Assembly (NCBI GenBank): GCA_050117725.1
Contig: JASFME010000001.1
Coordinates: forward strand, 1-37,822
DNA from: JASFJH01 sp050117725
GTDB taxonomy: Bacteria > Pseudomonadota > Gammaproteobacteria > AKS1
Direction of reading: 5' to 3'
Length of the DNA stretch: 37,822 nt
The notes beneath the pieces are model-generated. The model did no database searches. It was given only the letters and a program-made list of their open reading frames with translations, and was not told the origin of the DNA. This document shows, in pieces, positions 1 through 8,507 of this stretch; positions within the stretch are counted from its first letter, which is position 1, and each line of letters opens with the position of its first letter. A program made the translations under genes and the position numbers.

Positions 1-322
1 CCGCAACATCCTCAACCCATGGCAGGGCGCGAACACGTTCACGCACGGCCTTGACATCCGTGGTGAAGAAACCTTTCAACGCAGCAGGCTGTACCGCTCC
101 ACGCAATTCCTGTTCACTGACTTTTATAAACTCACCACGGATCTGCACGCTGCTCAGCGGCAAGGTCTGCGGGTCATACAGGCGCTGCAGGCCCCAGCCA
201 ATCGCCAGCAAGACCACGCCCAGCAGCAGCAGGTTGACACCGGCACGCATCAAGCGATCACGCCGCGCGGCAATATCACGCTGCAGTCGATTGGTCTTCT
301 TTTTACGCTTGAGTATGCCCAT
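1..322 (-). CDS. ftsQ: Cell division protein FtsQ (N-terminal part, cut by window edge)
   Basis: FtsQ is a bitopic inner-membrane divisome protein that links early and late division proteins through FtsL and FtsB. The visible 107 codons give a short basic cytoplasmic start (MGILKRKKKTNRLQRD), one hydrophobic membrane segment at about residues 26-46, and the beginning of a periplasmic POTRA domain that ends near ALPWVEDVA at the window edge. The ATG overlaps the ddlB stop as TAATG, so translation is probably coupled. Position after ddlB is the usual one; ftsA and ftsZ would be expected further left, outside the window. The C-terminal half cannot be assessed. Confidence 0.93.
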   Translation of the reverse strand, partial: MGILKRKKKTNRLQRDIAARRDRLMRAGVNLLLLGVVLLAIGWGLQRLYDPQTLPLSSVQIRGEFIKVSEQELRGAVQPAALKGFFTTDVKAVRERVRALPWVEDVA

Positions 323-1245
323 TACGCTGCCATGCTCGTTGCCAGTATCCGTGTCACCAGTTCATCAAAGTCGATGCCCGCTGCTTTTGCCGCCATCGGC
401 ACGAGGCTGTGATCGGTCATGCCAGGCACCGTGTTGACCTCAATCACCCAGGCCTGCCCCTGTGCGTCGGTCATGAAGTCCACGCGTCCCCAACCCGAAG
501 CGCCTACGGCGCGGTAGGCCGCCAGTGCCAGTGCCGCATATTCCTGCTCGGTGTTTTCATCCAGGCCGCACGGGCAGTGGTAGCGGGTCGTGTCCGCGGC
601 GTACTTCGCCTCGAAATCATAAAACCGGTTCGGTGTTTCCAGCCGGATCAACGGCAACACCTCGTCACCGAGTATCGTTGCCGTATACTCGGCGCCCGCG
701 ATCCATTGTTCGGCGATCACCACATCATCGTATTGCGTGGCCTGTTGCCAGGCTGGCACCAGTTGCTCCGCCTGTTCGACCTTGCTCATGCCAATACTCG
801 AGCCCTCGTGTACCGGCTTGATGATCAGCGGCAGGCCGAGCCGCTCGATCGCCGCATCGCAGTCGGCTTCACTGGCCAGCACCTGCCACTTCGGTGTCGC
901 CAGTCCCGCGCCACTCCACAACTGTTTGCAACGCAGCTTGTCCATGCCCAGCGCCGAGCCGAGCACGCCGCTGCCGGTATAGGGCAGGCCGGCGATCTCC
1001 AGTGCGCCTTGCATGGTGCCGTCTTCACCACCACGGCCATGCAGCATGATAAACACGCGATCGAAACCGCCCTCGTATAGAGCCTGCATACCGTCATCGC
1101 GCGGGTCTATCCTGTGCACATCGACACCCTGGCGTTGCAGGGCCTCGAACACGGCCTGCCCCGAGCGCAGCGAGATCTCGCGCTCGGCGGAACTGCCACC
1201 GAGCAACAGGGCGACCTTGCCGAATTGGGCTGCCGTTATGCTCAT
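322..1245 (-). CDS. ddlB: D-alanine--D-alanine ligase
   Basis: This cytoplasmic enzyme joins two D-alanines with ATP to make the dipeptide that MurF adds to the UDP-MurNAc-tripeptide. The product is 307 residues, typical of DdlB. It shows the substrate-binding start LLGGSSAEREISLRSG (about residues 13-28), the loop HGRGGEDGTMQG (69-80), and the metal-binding end of the ATP-grasp fold, VIEVNTVPGMTDHS, near the C-terminus. Its start overlaps the murB stop as ATGA, with a GGAGG Shine-Dalgarno seven bases upstream. Its stop overlaps the ftsQ start. I see no lesion. Confidence 0.97.
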   Translation of the reverse strand: MSITAAQFGKVALLLGGSSAEREISLRSGQAVFEALQRQGVDVHRIDPRDDGMQALYEGGFDRVFIMLHGRGGEDGTMQGALEIAGLPYTGSGVLGSALGMDKLRCKQLWSGAGLATPKWQVLASEADCDAAIERLGLPLIIKPVHEGSSIGMSKVEQAEQLVPAWQQATQYDDVVIAEQWIAGAEYTATILGDEVLPLIRLETPNRFYDFEAKYAADTTRYHCPCGLDENTEQEYAALALAAYRAVGASGWGRVDFMTDAQGQAWVIEVNTVPGMTDHSLVPMAAKAAGIDFDELVTRILATSMAA

Positions 1246-2153
1246 GCTTCAGCCTCCAGCGGCTCACCGATGATATGAACCTCGCGCAGCAGCTCGATGC
1301 CGTGTTGTTCCTGTACAGTCGCGGCGACATGTGCGATCAGCGCCTCGATCTCAGCGGCTGTTGCATCGCCATTGTTAATAATGAAATTCGCGTGCTTGTC
1401 CGAGACACAGGCGCCGCCGATGCAAAAACCTTTCAGGCCACTGGCCTCGATCAAACGCGCGGCGTGATTACCCGCCGGGTTGCGGAACACCGAACCACAA
1501 CTCGGTTGCGAGGTCGGTTGCGTCTCACCGCGTTTCGCCAGTAGCTGCCTGATGCGCTGATGTGCGGCTTCGCCGTCACCCGGTGTGAGTTTCAACACGG
1601 CACTGACAAACCATTCATCCACCGGCCCCTGTACACTGCGGTAACCGATCCGGTAATCCTGTGCGCTACGCACATGCTGCTCACCGACGCGATCTATCGT
1701 GACGACACTTTCCACGATCGGCCATGTCTCACCGCCAAACGCACCGGCATTCATGGCCAGCGCGCCACCCATCGTCCCGGGTATACCGGCCAGGAACTCG
1801 GCGCCTTCGAGATCATGGCGTGTGGCGAAACGGGCCGCCTTCGCACAACTCACCCCGGCCTCGACCCGGATACGCATATCATCAATTTGTTCTATATTGT
1901 TCAGCATGCCACTCAGGGCAATCACGCTGCCGCGGATCCCGCCATCACGCACGAGCAGGTTGCTGCCCAGGCCAATCCAGGTCAGCGGCTCGTCGGCAGG
2001 CAGTTGCGACAGGTACACGCCCAGGTCATCGATGTCCGCCGGCCGGTAATACCGGTCCGCCGGGCCACCGACGCGCCAGCTCGTGTGTCGCGCCATCGGT
2101 TCATCGATGAGCAACTCGCCGCGCAGCGTTTGTTGTACAGGTGCCGTCATCAT
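1242..2153 (-). CDS. murB: UDP-N-acetylenolpyruvoylglucosamine reductase (type II-like MurB)
   Basis: MurB is the FAD- and NADPH-dependent enzyme that reduces the enolpyruvyl product of MurA to UDP-MurNAc. The 303-residue protein has the FAD-binding segments GLGSNLLVRDGG (61-72) and GIPGTMGGALAMNAGAFGGE (123-142). The proton-donor serine lies in SCGSVFRNP (218-226), and GGACVSDKHANFI follows at about 247. The short length and this serine context fit type II MurB rather than the longer E. coli type I enzyme. The gene lies between murC and ddlB. The upstream sequence has no good Shine-Dalgarno, and its ATG overlaps the stop of a small ORF, so murB translation probably depends on coupling. Confidence 0.96.
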   Translation of the reverse strand: MMTAPVQQTLRGELLIDEPMARHTSWRVGGPADRYYRPADIDDLGVYLSQLPADEPLTWIGLGSNLLVRDGGIRGSVIALSGMLNNIEQIDDMRIRVEAGVSCAKAARFATRHDLEGAEFLAGIPGTMGGALAMNAGAFGGETWPIVESVVTIDRVGEQHVRSAQDYRIGYRSVQGPVDEWFVSAVLKLTPGDGEAAHQRIRQLLAKRGETQPTSQPSCGSVFRNPAGNHAARLIEASGLKGFCIGGACVSDKHANFIINNGDATAAEIEALIAHVAATVQEQHGIELLREVHIIGEPLEAEA

Positions 2154-2314
2154 TTGTGCTTGGTCGTTACTCGCCTGTGTGATTTATCAGTTGTCGTCTT
2201 TGCTGGTGTCGCAGCAGTTTTATCCTGTTTATGTAAATGTTCAGGTACGGGTAAGACTCTTCCGAGCGGCTCACCGCATCCCAGATGCAAACAACGTCTT
2301 GGATAATGTGTCAT
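2150..2314 (-). CDS. Small basic protein of unknown function nested between murC and murB
   Basis: A 54-codon reading frame exactly fills the murC-murB gap. Its ATG overlaps the murC TGA (ATGA), and its own TGA overlaps the murB ATG (ATGA). A GGGAGAGG Shine-Dalgarno lies inside the end of murC; the GGGAG part is seven bases before the ATG. The product begins MTHYPRRCLHLGCGEPL and ends in a Thr/Lys/His-rich basic tail (KSHRRVTTKHK). It has two cysteines at 8 and 13 and no signal peptide or membrane segment. Codons such as AGA, AGG, CGA and TTA differ from the GC-rich neighbours, which argues against long selection as a protein. I do not recognise the family. It may be a real small protein or a leader whose translation serves murB. 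Confidence 0.55.
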   Translation of the reverse strand: MTHYPRRCLHLGCGEPLGRVLPVPEHLHKQDKTAATPAKTTTDKSHRRVTTKHK

Positions 2315-3765
2315 GGTGCCTCTCCCGCCAGTTTTTCCAGTTGTGCCGGCAAGGCCGCTGCTGCTGCACCGACATCACCCGCGCCCAGGGTTAACAACAC
2401 ATCCCCTTCTTGTAATACACCTGCCAGTACCTGTGGCAGCTCTTTAATATCTTCAACGAATACCGGATCGACCTGGCCACGCATGCGAATCGCGCGGCTC
2501 AGGGCGCGGCCATCCGCACCGCTGATGGGTTGCTCGCTCGCCGCATACACCTCCATGAGGACGAGCACATCGACTTCGGACAATACCCGGGTGAAGTCCT
2601 CGAACAGGTCGCGCGTGCGGCTGTAGCGGTGCGGCTGGAAGGCGAGTACGAGCCGGTGCCCCGGCCAACCGGCACGAATCGCGGCAAGGGTCGCCTCAAT
2701 TTCGCTCGGGTGATGGCCGTAGTCATCGATCATGAACACCTTGCCGGCCGGGGTTTGCACTTCACCATAGATCTGGAAACGTCGACCGATACCGGCAAAG
2801 TTTTCCAGGCCGCGACGCATCGCCTCATCTGCGACACCGAGTTCACGGGCCACCGCGATCGCCGCCAGTGCGTTGAGCGCGTTATGTTGTCCCGGCAGGT
2901 TCAGGGTCACATCAAGCGGCGCATGACCATCCTGCATCACGGTAAACAGCATGCGCGCCCCCTCCTGGCGCAGGTTATCGGCACGCACGTCGGCATCCGT
3001 GGCAACACCATAACTGAGTACCGGCCGCGTGATGTGCTCCAGCAACTGTCGCGTTTCCGCATTATCAATACACATCACTGCCAGCCCGTAGAACGGCAGG
3101 TGATGCAGGAACTCGATGAACGCCTCGCGCAGGCGGCCAAAGTCCCCTTCGTAGGTTTGCATGTGATCGGCGTCGATGTTGGTGACTACGGCGATCATCG
3201 GCTGCAGGTACAGGAAGGAGGCGTCACTCTCATCGGCCTCGGCGACGAGGTATTCACTCTCGCCGAGGCGCGCATGGGTACCGGCGCTGTTCAGCTTGCC
3301 ACCGATGACAAAGGTCGGATCGAGATCCCCTTCGGCAAGCAGGCTCGCCACCAGCGAGGTGGTCGTGGTCTTGCCATGTGTGCCGGCAACCGCGATGCCG
3401 TAACGGAAGCGCATCAGCTCGGCAAGCATTTCGGCACGGGGTACCACCGGGATACGTGCGGCATGTGCCGCCTGTACTTCCGGGTTGTCTGCGCCGACGG
3501 CACTGGAGATCACGACCACATCACAACCTTTGATGTTCGCGGCAGCATGACCGGTCGTGATACTCGCGCCGAGTCCCTGCAAACGTTTGACCACGGGGTT
3601 CACATTCAGATCCGAACCGGACACGGCAAAGCCCAGGTTCAACATGACCTCGGCGATACCACCCATACCGGCACCACCGATGCCGACAAAATGGATATGC
3701 CGCATGCTTTGCAGGCGACTGTTCGCATGCGGGCGGCTTTCGTTGATGTCGGGTGTCTTGCTCAT
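2311..3765 (-). CDS. murC: UDP-N-acetylmuramate--L-alanine ligase
   Basis: MurC is the first ATP-dependent amino-acid ligase of the pathway and adds L-Ala to UDP-MurNAc in the cytoplasm. The chosen start (MSKTPDINES, 484 residues) overlaps the murG stop as ATGA and has an AGGGA sequence about six bases upstream. A longer frame from 3792 would overlap murG by 31 bases and is less likely. The N-terminal Rossmann motif HFVGIGGAGMGGIAEV is at about 25-40, and the ATP loop GTHGKTTTT at about 128-136. The length matches the family (E. coli 491). The stop overlaps the start of the small ORF that separates murC from murB. Confidence 0.97.
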   Translation of the reverse strand: MSKTPDINESRPHANSRLQSMRHIHFVGIGGAGMGGIAEVMLNLGFAVSGSDLNVNPVVKRLQGLGASITTGHAAANIKGCDVVVISSAVGADNPEVQAAHAARIPVVPRAEMLAELMRFRYGIAVAGTHGKTTTTSLVASLLAEGDLDPTFVIGGKLNSAGTHARLGESEYLVAEADESDASFLYLQPMIAVVTNIDADHMQTYEGDFGRLREAFIEFLHHLPFYGLAVMCIDNAETRQLLEHITRPVLSYGVATDADVRADNLRQEGARMLFTVMQDGHAPLDVTLNLPGQHNALNALAAIAVARELGVADEAMRRGLENFAGIGRRFQIYGEVQTPAGKVFMIDDYGHHPSEIEATLAAIRAGWPGHRLVLAFQPHRYSRTRDLFEDFTRVLSEVDVLVLMEVYAASEQPISGADGRALSRAIRMRGQVDPVFVEDIKELPQVLAGVLQEGDVLLTLGAGDVGAAAAALPAQLEKLAGEAP

Positions 3766-4847
3766 AACTGTCCCTGCATGGCGAGCATGCAACGTTGTGC
3801 AACGATCTCCGTTGCATTGATTTTTGCCCGGGCACGCGCGGCCTCGGCCATGGGCAACAGGCGATCACGTTTTTCACTCATGTCTTTGAGCATACTGGCC
3901 AGGAGGTCGGCATCGAGGTCGCGTTGCTGCACGATCAGCGCGGCACCGGCCTTTTCCAGGTACGCCGCGTTCGCGGTCTGGTGGTCATCCACGGCATACG
4001 GGTACGGGACGAGGATGCTGCCCACGCCGGCTGCCGCGAGTTCGGCGACCGTCAGGGCCCCGGCGCGACAGATCACAAGATCGGCCCAGGCGTAGGCGGC
4101 CGCCATATCGTCGATAAACGGTTCGAGGCGTGCCTCGACACCCGCCTCGGTATAGGCCTGCCGGGTCACATCGAGGTGGCGGCGACCGCACTGGTGCCAG
4201 ATATGCGGCCGCGCCACACTGTCCAGTTGCGCCACTGCCGCGGGTAACAGCCTGTTCAGGGCCAGCGCGCCGAGACTGCCGCCAATCACCAGCACATGTA
4301 TCGCACCACTGCGATTGGCGAAACGCTCGGCCGGCGCCGGCAATGCCGCAATATCGGCACGCACCGGGTTGCCCGTGACCTCGGCCTTGCGGCGTGCCGG
4401 GAAGGTATTCGGGAAGGCCTGCATGAGATGCCGCGCGAGACGGCTGAGCAGCTTGTTGGTCAGGCCGGCAATGGCATTTTGTTCATGCACGAGCATGGGG
4501 ATGCCCATGAGCCAGCTCGCCAGTCCCCCCGGTCCGGTGACAAACCCGCCCATACCGAGCACCGCGCCCGGTTTGATACGCCGCAACACACTGATTGCCT
4601 GGCTCAACGCGTACAGCAGCCGGAACGGCGCAAGCAACCAGCCGAGCACACCCTTGCCACGCAGGCCGGCAACATTGATGTACTCGATCGCAAATTCGTT
4701 ATCGGGTACGACGCGCGCCTCGAGGCCGCGCCGCGTGCCGAGCCATGTCACCTCGACGCCCTGCTCGCGCAGCCGATGCGCCACCGCCAGTGCCGGGAAT
4801 ACATGCCCGCCGGTGCCACCTGCCATGATCAGCATGCGCATGTTCAT
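3762..4847 (-). CDS. murG: Lipid II synthase (UDP-GlcNAc:lipid I GlcNAc transferase)
   Basis: MurG is a peripheral inner-membrane GT28 glycosyltransferase that adds GlcNAc to lipid I, making lipid II. The product is 361 residues from the ATG that overlaps the ftsW stop (ATGA), with a strong GGAGG six bases upstream. Seen motifs are the N-terminal glycine loop GGTGGHVFPAL (10-20), HEQNAIAGLTNKLL, the second glycine loop GGSLGALALN, and the UDP-GlcNAc-binding region CRAGALTVAELAAAG followed by PYPYAVDDHQTANA. The open frame runs on upstream to 5273, but that part is antisense-like sequence inside ftsW and is not murG. Confidence 0.97.
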   Translation of the reverse strand: MNMRMLIMAGGTGGHVFPALAVAHRLREQGVEVTWLGTRRGLEARVVPDNEFAIEYINVAGLRGKGVLGWLLAPFRLLYALSQAISVLRRIKPGAVLGMGGFVTGPGGLASWLMGIPMLVHEQNAIAGLTNKLLSRLARHLMQAFPNTFPARRKAEVTGNPVRADIAALPAPAERFANRSGAIHVLVIGGSLGALALNRLLPAAVAQLDSVARPHIWHQCGRRHLDVTRQAYTEAGVEARLEPFIDDMAAAYAWADLVICRAGALTVAELAAAGVGSILVPYPYAVDDHQTANAAYLEKAGAALIVQQRDLDADLLASMLKDMSEKRDRLLPMAEAARARAKINATEIVAQRCMLAMQGQL

Positions 4848-6073
4848 CGGCCACCTCCATGCGGCAGGCTGGTTGACTCGCGTTGCGCGAGTCGTATTTC
4901 GATATCGACCCGCAATAACAGGGCAATCGCCACGCACATAACAAGCATGCTGCTGCCGCCATAACTCATCAGCGGCAGGGTCAGACCCTTGGTCGGTAAC
5001 AGCCCCATGTTTACACCGAGATTGATAAAGGCCTGCAAGGCAATCCACAGCGCGATGCCATGGGCAAGAAAGGCCGCGAAGTGCTGGCCGTAATACTGCG
5101 CGCGTGTGGCAATCGCAAACGCGCGCCAGATCACGACCATGAACAGTACGACCACGCCGATGCCACCAACCAGTCCCAGTTCTTCGGCCAGAACCGCGAA
5201 CACAAAGTCGGTATGCGCCTCGGGCAGGTAAAACAGTTTCTGGATACTGCCGCCAAGGCCAACACCAAACCATTCACCTCGACCAAAAGCGATCAATGAC
5301 TGGGTTAACTGGAAACCGCTGTTAAACGGATCTGCCCACGGGTTAAGGAAAGCGGTGACACGTTCCAGCCGGTAAGGCGAGGTCACAACGAGCAGCAGGC
5401 CGCCGGCAGCCACCAGCGCAATCAGGATCAGGAACTGCCACAACCGCACACCACCGAGGAACATCATGCCGAGTGCAGTAGCGAAGATCACTACCGAGGC
5501 ACCGAGGTCCGGCTCCATTAACAGTAACAATGCCACGATGATCAACAACATCATCGGCTTGAGAAAACCGAGCACATGTGAACGCACCTCATCACCACGT
5601 CGCACCAGGTAACCGGCGAGATAGATGATCACGGACAGTTTCATGAGTTCGGATGGCTGCAGGTTGAACAGGCCAATACGTAACCAACGGGTCGCACCGT
5701 TGACTTCGCGGCCGATACCCGGCAACAGGATGAAAGCCAGTAACATCATGCCGGCAATGAACAGTACCGGACCACTGCGTTCCCACCAGGTCAGCGGCAT
5801 GCGCACGACGAGCATGGCCAGCGCCACGCCCATTGCCACGAACACACCCTGGCGGACCAGGTAATAAAAACTGTTGCCGAGTTCGCGTTCGGCGATTGCC
5901 ATCGACGCCGAGCCGACCATGACGATACCCAGCGCCAGCAGGGTTAGCACCGCAACAAGCAGCACACCATCGACCGGCGCGGGCACGAATTCCTCCGCCA
6001 CGCCGCGCCGGGTCGCGGTACGCCGGCGCGACTGTGGCACGCCGTTGCGCAGATCCAGACCGACCGCGCTCAT
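4844..6073 (-). CDS. ftsW: Lipid II polymerase FtsW (SEDS family)
   Basis: FtsW is the septal peptidoglycan glycosyltransferase that works with the transpeptidase FtsI. The 409-residue protein has a long cytoplasmic N-terminus (about 35 residues with several arginines) and then about ten hydrophobic segments. SEDS landmarks are present: GREVNGATRWLRIG, LQPSELMKLSVIIYLA, LMEPDLGASVVI, and the C-terminal NLGVNMGLLPTKGLTLPLMSYGGSS. It sits between murD and murG as in the standard dcw order. Its start overlaps the murD stop by four bases, and its stop overlaps murG. Confidence 0.96.
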   Translation of the reverse strand: MSAVGLDLRNGVPQSRRRTATRRGVAEEFVPAPVDGVLLVAVLTLLALGIVMVGSASMAIAERELGNSFYYLVRQGVFVAMGVALAMLVVRMPLTWWERSGPVLFIAGMMLLAFILLPGIGREVNGATRWLRIGLFNLQPSELMKLSVIIYLAGYLVRRGDEVRSHVLGFLKPMMLLIIVALLLLMEPDLGASVVIFATALGMMFLGGVRLWQFLILIALVAAGGLLLVVTSPYRLERVTAFLNPWADPFNSGFQLTQSLIAFGRGEWFGVGLGGSIQKLFYLPEAHTDFVFAVLAEELGLVGGIGVVVLFMVVIWRAFAIATRAQYYGQHFAAFLAHGIALWIALQAFINLGVNMGLLPTKGLTLPLMSYGGSSMLVMCVAIALLLRVDIEIRLAQRESTSLPHGGGR

Positions 6074-7407
6074 GACACCACCTCGCGCACCGCTGCACGG
6101 AACACATCACCGCGCTGCATGAAGTTGTCAAACATATCGAAACTGGCGCAGGCCGGTGACAACAGCACACTGTCACCCGGGCGGGCCAGTTCACCTGCCT
6201 TGACGACCGCGTCATGCATATCAGTGGCATGCACGAGCTGTGCAGCATCATCGATAGCAGCGGCAATCTGTGGCGCATCACGGCCAATCAGCACGACACT
6301 GTGCACCTTGTTGCGTACGGCCTCGCGCAAGGCGGAAAAATCTGCATGCTTGCCTTCGCCACCGGCGATCAGCACGAGCGGCCCGGGCATACCCTGGATG
6401 GCCGCGACGGTCGCGCCAACGTTGGTGGCCTTCGAGTCGTTATACCAGTTGACCCCGTTTGCCTCGGCCAGCCATTCACTGCGATGTGCAAGCCCGCTGA
6501 AGCCGCGCACTGCGCGTATCATCGCCTCGCGCGGCAGGCCAACCGCCTGCCCCAGCGCCAGCGCGGCCAGCACATTGGCCTGGTTATGCCGGCCCGGCAG
6601 TTTCAGCTCACTCGTTGTCAGCCAGCGCTGCTCGCCGTAACACAACCAGGTTTCACCCTCGTGCACGGTCAAGCCGAAATCACCTTCGGCCGGCCTGTCC
6701 AGGCCAAAACTGATGCAGCGGCGGGTACTGTCGCGCATCGCGGCAACGATCGCATCATCACGATTGATGATCATGACACCGTCACCGCTATAGACACGTT
6801 GCTTGGTGGCCGCGTAGTCCTCGACACTGGTATAGCGATCCAGGTGGTCGGGGCTCACATTCAACACCACGGCGGCCACGGCATTGAGTGAAAAGGTGCT
6901 TTCCAACTGGAAGCTGGACAGTTCCAGCACATACAGTTCGCTGTCGGCACTGACCAGGTCCAGTGCCGGCGTACCCAGGTTGCCACCGACACTGACCTGC
7001 CGGCCGGCGTGCCGCGCCATCTCGCCGACCAGTGTCGTCACCGTGCTCTTGCCGTTGGTACCGGTGATCGCAATCACCGGCGCCCGGGCGTCACGGGCAA
7101 ACAGTTCGATATCACCGATCACCGGCACATGGTTGGCCAGCGCCTGCTGCACATGCGGTTCCGTTCTTGCCACACCCGGACTCAGGACAACCTGTTCGGC
7201 GCGGGCGAAGTCCTCATCCCGGTAGCCACCGGCATGGATACACAGTTCCGGCAGTTCGGCGCGCAGCGCATCAAGCCCCGGTGGATTGCTACGGCTGTCG
7301 GTGACACACAGGGCCACACCTTTATTATGCAAATAGCGCGCACAGGACTCGCCGGTCTTGCCCAGACCGACGATGAGTGTGCTGAATGCCTGTTGTGCGC
7401 TTGTCAT
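6070..7407 (-). CDS. murD: UDP-N-acetylmuramoyl-L-alanine--D-glutamate ligase
   Basis: MurD adds D-glutamate to UDP-MurNAc-L-Ala with ATP in the cytoplasm. The 445-residue product has the N-terminal UDP-binding start LIVGLGKTGESCARYL (11-26), the ATP loop GTNGKSTVT (116-124) and the C-terminal domain motif LLSPACASFDMFDNFMQRG. The length fits the family (E. coli 438). It is separated from mraY by only 17 bases and overlaps ftsW by four, so it is part of the same transcription unit. Confidence 0.96.
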   Translation of the reverse strand: MTSAQQAFSTLIVGLGKTGESCARYLHNKGVALCVTDSRSNPPGLDALRAELPELCIHAGGYRDEDFARAEQVVLSPGVARTEPHVQQALANHVPVIGDIELFARDARAPVIAITGTNGKSTVTTLVGEMARHAGRQVSVGGNLGTPALDLVSADSELYVLELSSFQLESTFSLNAVAAVVLNVSPDHLDRYTSVEDYAATKQRVYSGDGVMIINRDDAIVAAMRDSTRRCISFGLDRPAEGDFGLTVHEGETWLCYGEQRWLTTSELKLPGRHNQANVLAALALGQAVGLPREAMIRAVRGFSGLAHRSEWLAEANGVNWYNDSKATNVGATVAAIQGMPGPLVLIAGGEGKHADFSALREAVRNKVHSVVLIGRDAPQIAAAIDDAAQLVHATDMHDAVVKAGELARPGDSVLLSPACASFDMFDNFMQRGDVFRAAVREVVS

Positions 7408-7424
7408 TCGTTGTTATCTCTCGC

Positions 7425-8507
7425 TTAGCGTATCTTCAGTGAGGCCAGGCCAATCAATACCAGGATCACCGTGACGATCCAGAAGCGCACGATCACGCGC
7501 GGCTCCGGCCAACCCTTTAATTCAAAGTGATGATGCAGCGGTGCCATGCGGAACAAGCGTTTGCCGGTCAGTTTGTACGAGACCACCTGCAATACCACCG
7601 ACACGGTTTCGATAACGAACACGCCCCCCATAATCACGAGCACGAGTTCCTGGCGGACCACCACGGCCAACACGCCGAGCGCGGCACCGAGCGCCAGTGC
7701 GCCGACATCGCCCATGAAGACCTGTGCCGGGTAGGCATTGAACCAGAGAAAACCAAGACCGGCGCCCAACAGGGCACCGCAGAAAATCACGACCTCGCCT
7801 GCGCCCGGCACATAGGGCACGAGCAGATAACCGGCGAGATTTATGTTGCCCGCGACATAGGAAAAGATGCCCAGCGCACTGCCCACCAGCACGGTCGGCA
7901 TGATCGCCAGGCCATCCAGGCCATCGGTCAGGTTGACGGCGTTACTCGAGCCGACGATGACAAAATAGACAAACGGGACAAACAGCCAACCGAGGTCAAA
8001 CTGCAGGGCTTTGACAAATGGCACGATCAGGGTCGTTTCAACCGAACCGGGCGCGGTACTGAACAGGTACCAGGCCACGCCAAGACCGACCACGGACTGC
8101 CAGAAGTACTTGTACTTGGCGCGCAGTCCCTTCGGATCCTTGCGTACCAGCTTGATGTAATCATCCACGAAACCGATCACGCCGAACATGATGGTGGTCG
8201 CCAGCACGACCCAGATGTACCGGTTGCTCAGATCTGCCCACAACAGCGTGCTCACCGCGATCGCCACGATGATCAGGGCACCCCCCATGGTCGGCGTGCC
8301 GGCCTTGCTCAGGTGGCTTTGCGGTCCATCGTCGCGAATCGTCTGGCCAATCTGTTTCAGGCTCAGGCGGCGAATCATTGATGGTCCGATCACAAACGAA
8401 ATCGTCAGCGCTGTCAGCACGCCCAGGATCGCGCGCAGGGTCAGGTACTGGAAGACATTGAAACCACTGTAGAACTCGGACAGGTATTGTGAAAGATGGT
8501 AAAGCAT
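7425..8507 (-). CDS. mraY: Phospho-N-acetylmuramoyl-pentapeptide-transferase (lipid I synthase)
   Basis: MraY is a polytopic inner-membrane enzyme that moves phospho-MurNAc-pentapeptide from UDP to undecaprenyl phosphate. The 360-residue product matches the E. coli length exactly. It shows the family signatures DDGPQSHLSKAGTPTMGG near residue 58, FVDDYIKL (metal-binding aspartates), NLTDGLDGLA, and APLHHHFELKGWPE near the C-terminus, with about ten membrane segments. The ATG shares one base with the murF stop (TAATG) and has an AAGGGA sequence just upstream. Confidence 0.97.
   Translation of the reverse strand: MLYHLSQYLSEFYSGFNVFQYLTLRAILGVLTALTISFVIGPSMIRRLSLKQIGQTIRDDGPQSHLSKAGTPTMGGALIIVAIAVSTLLWADLSNRYIWVVLATTIMFGVIGFVDDYIKLVRKDPKGLRAKYKYFWQSVVGLGVAWYLFSTAPGSVETTLIVPFVKALQFDLGWLFVPFVYFVIVGSSNAVNLTDGLDGLAIMPTVLVGSALGIFSYVAGNINLAGYLLVPYVPGAGEVVIFCGALLGAGLGFLWFNAYPAQVFMGDVGALALGAALGVLAVVVRQELVLVIMGGVFVIETVSVVLQVVSYKLTGKRLFRMAPLHHHFELKGWPEPRVIVRFWIVTVILVLIGLASLKIR

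Noticed and set aside
2530..4095. 521-codon plus-strand open frame opposite murC and murG
   Set aside because: It is antisense to two well-conserved Mur genes, shows no recognisable domain and reflects the GC-rich codon pattern of the other strand.
4848..5273. Upstream in-frame extension of murG
   Set aside because: The MurG family starts at the GGTGGH-bearing segment; the ATG at 4847 has a strong ribosome site and an ATGA overlap with ftsW.
7527..8381. 284-codon plus-strand open frame opposite mraY
   Set aside because: His/Gln-rich shadow of the MraY membrane segments; no ribosome site and no family features.
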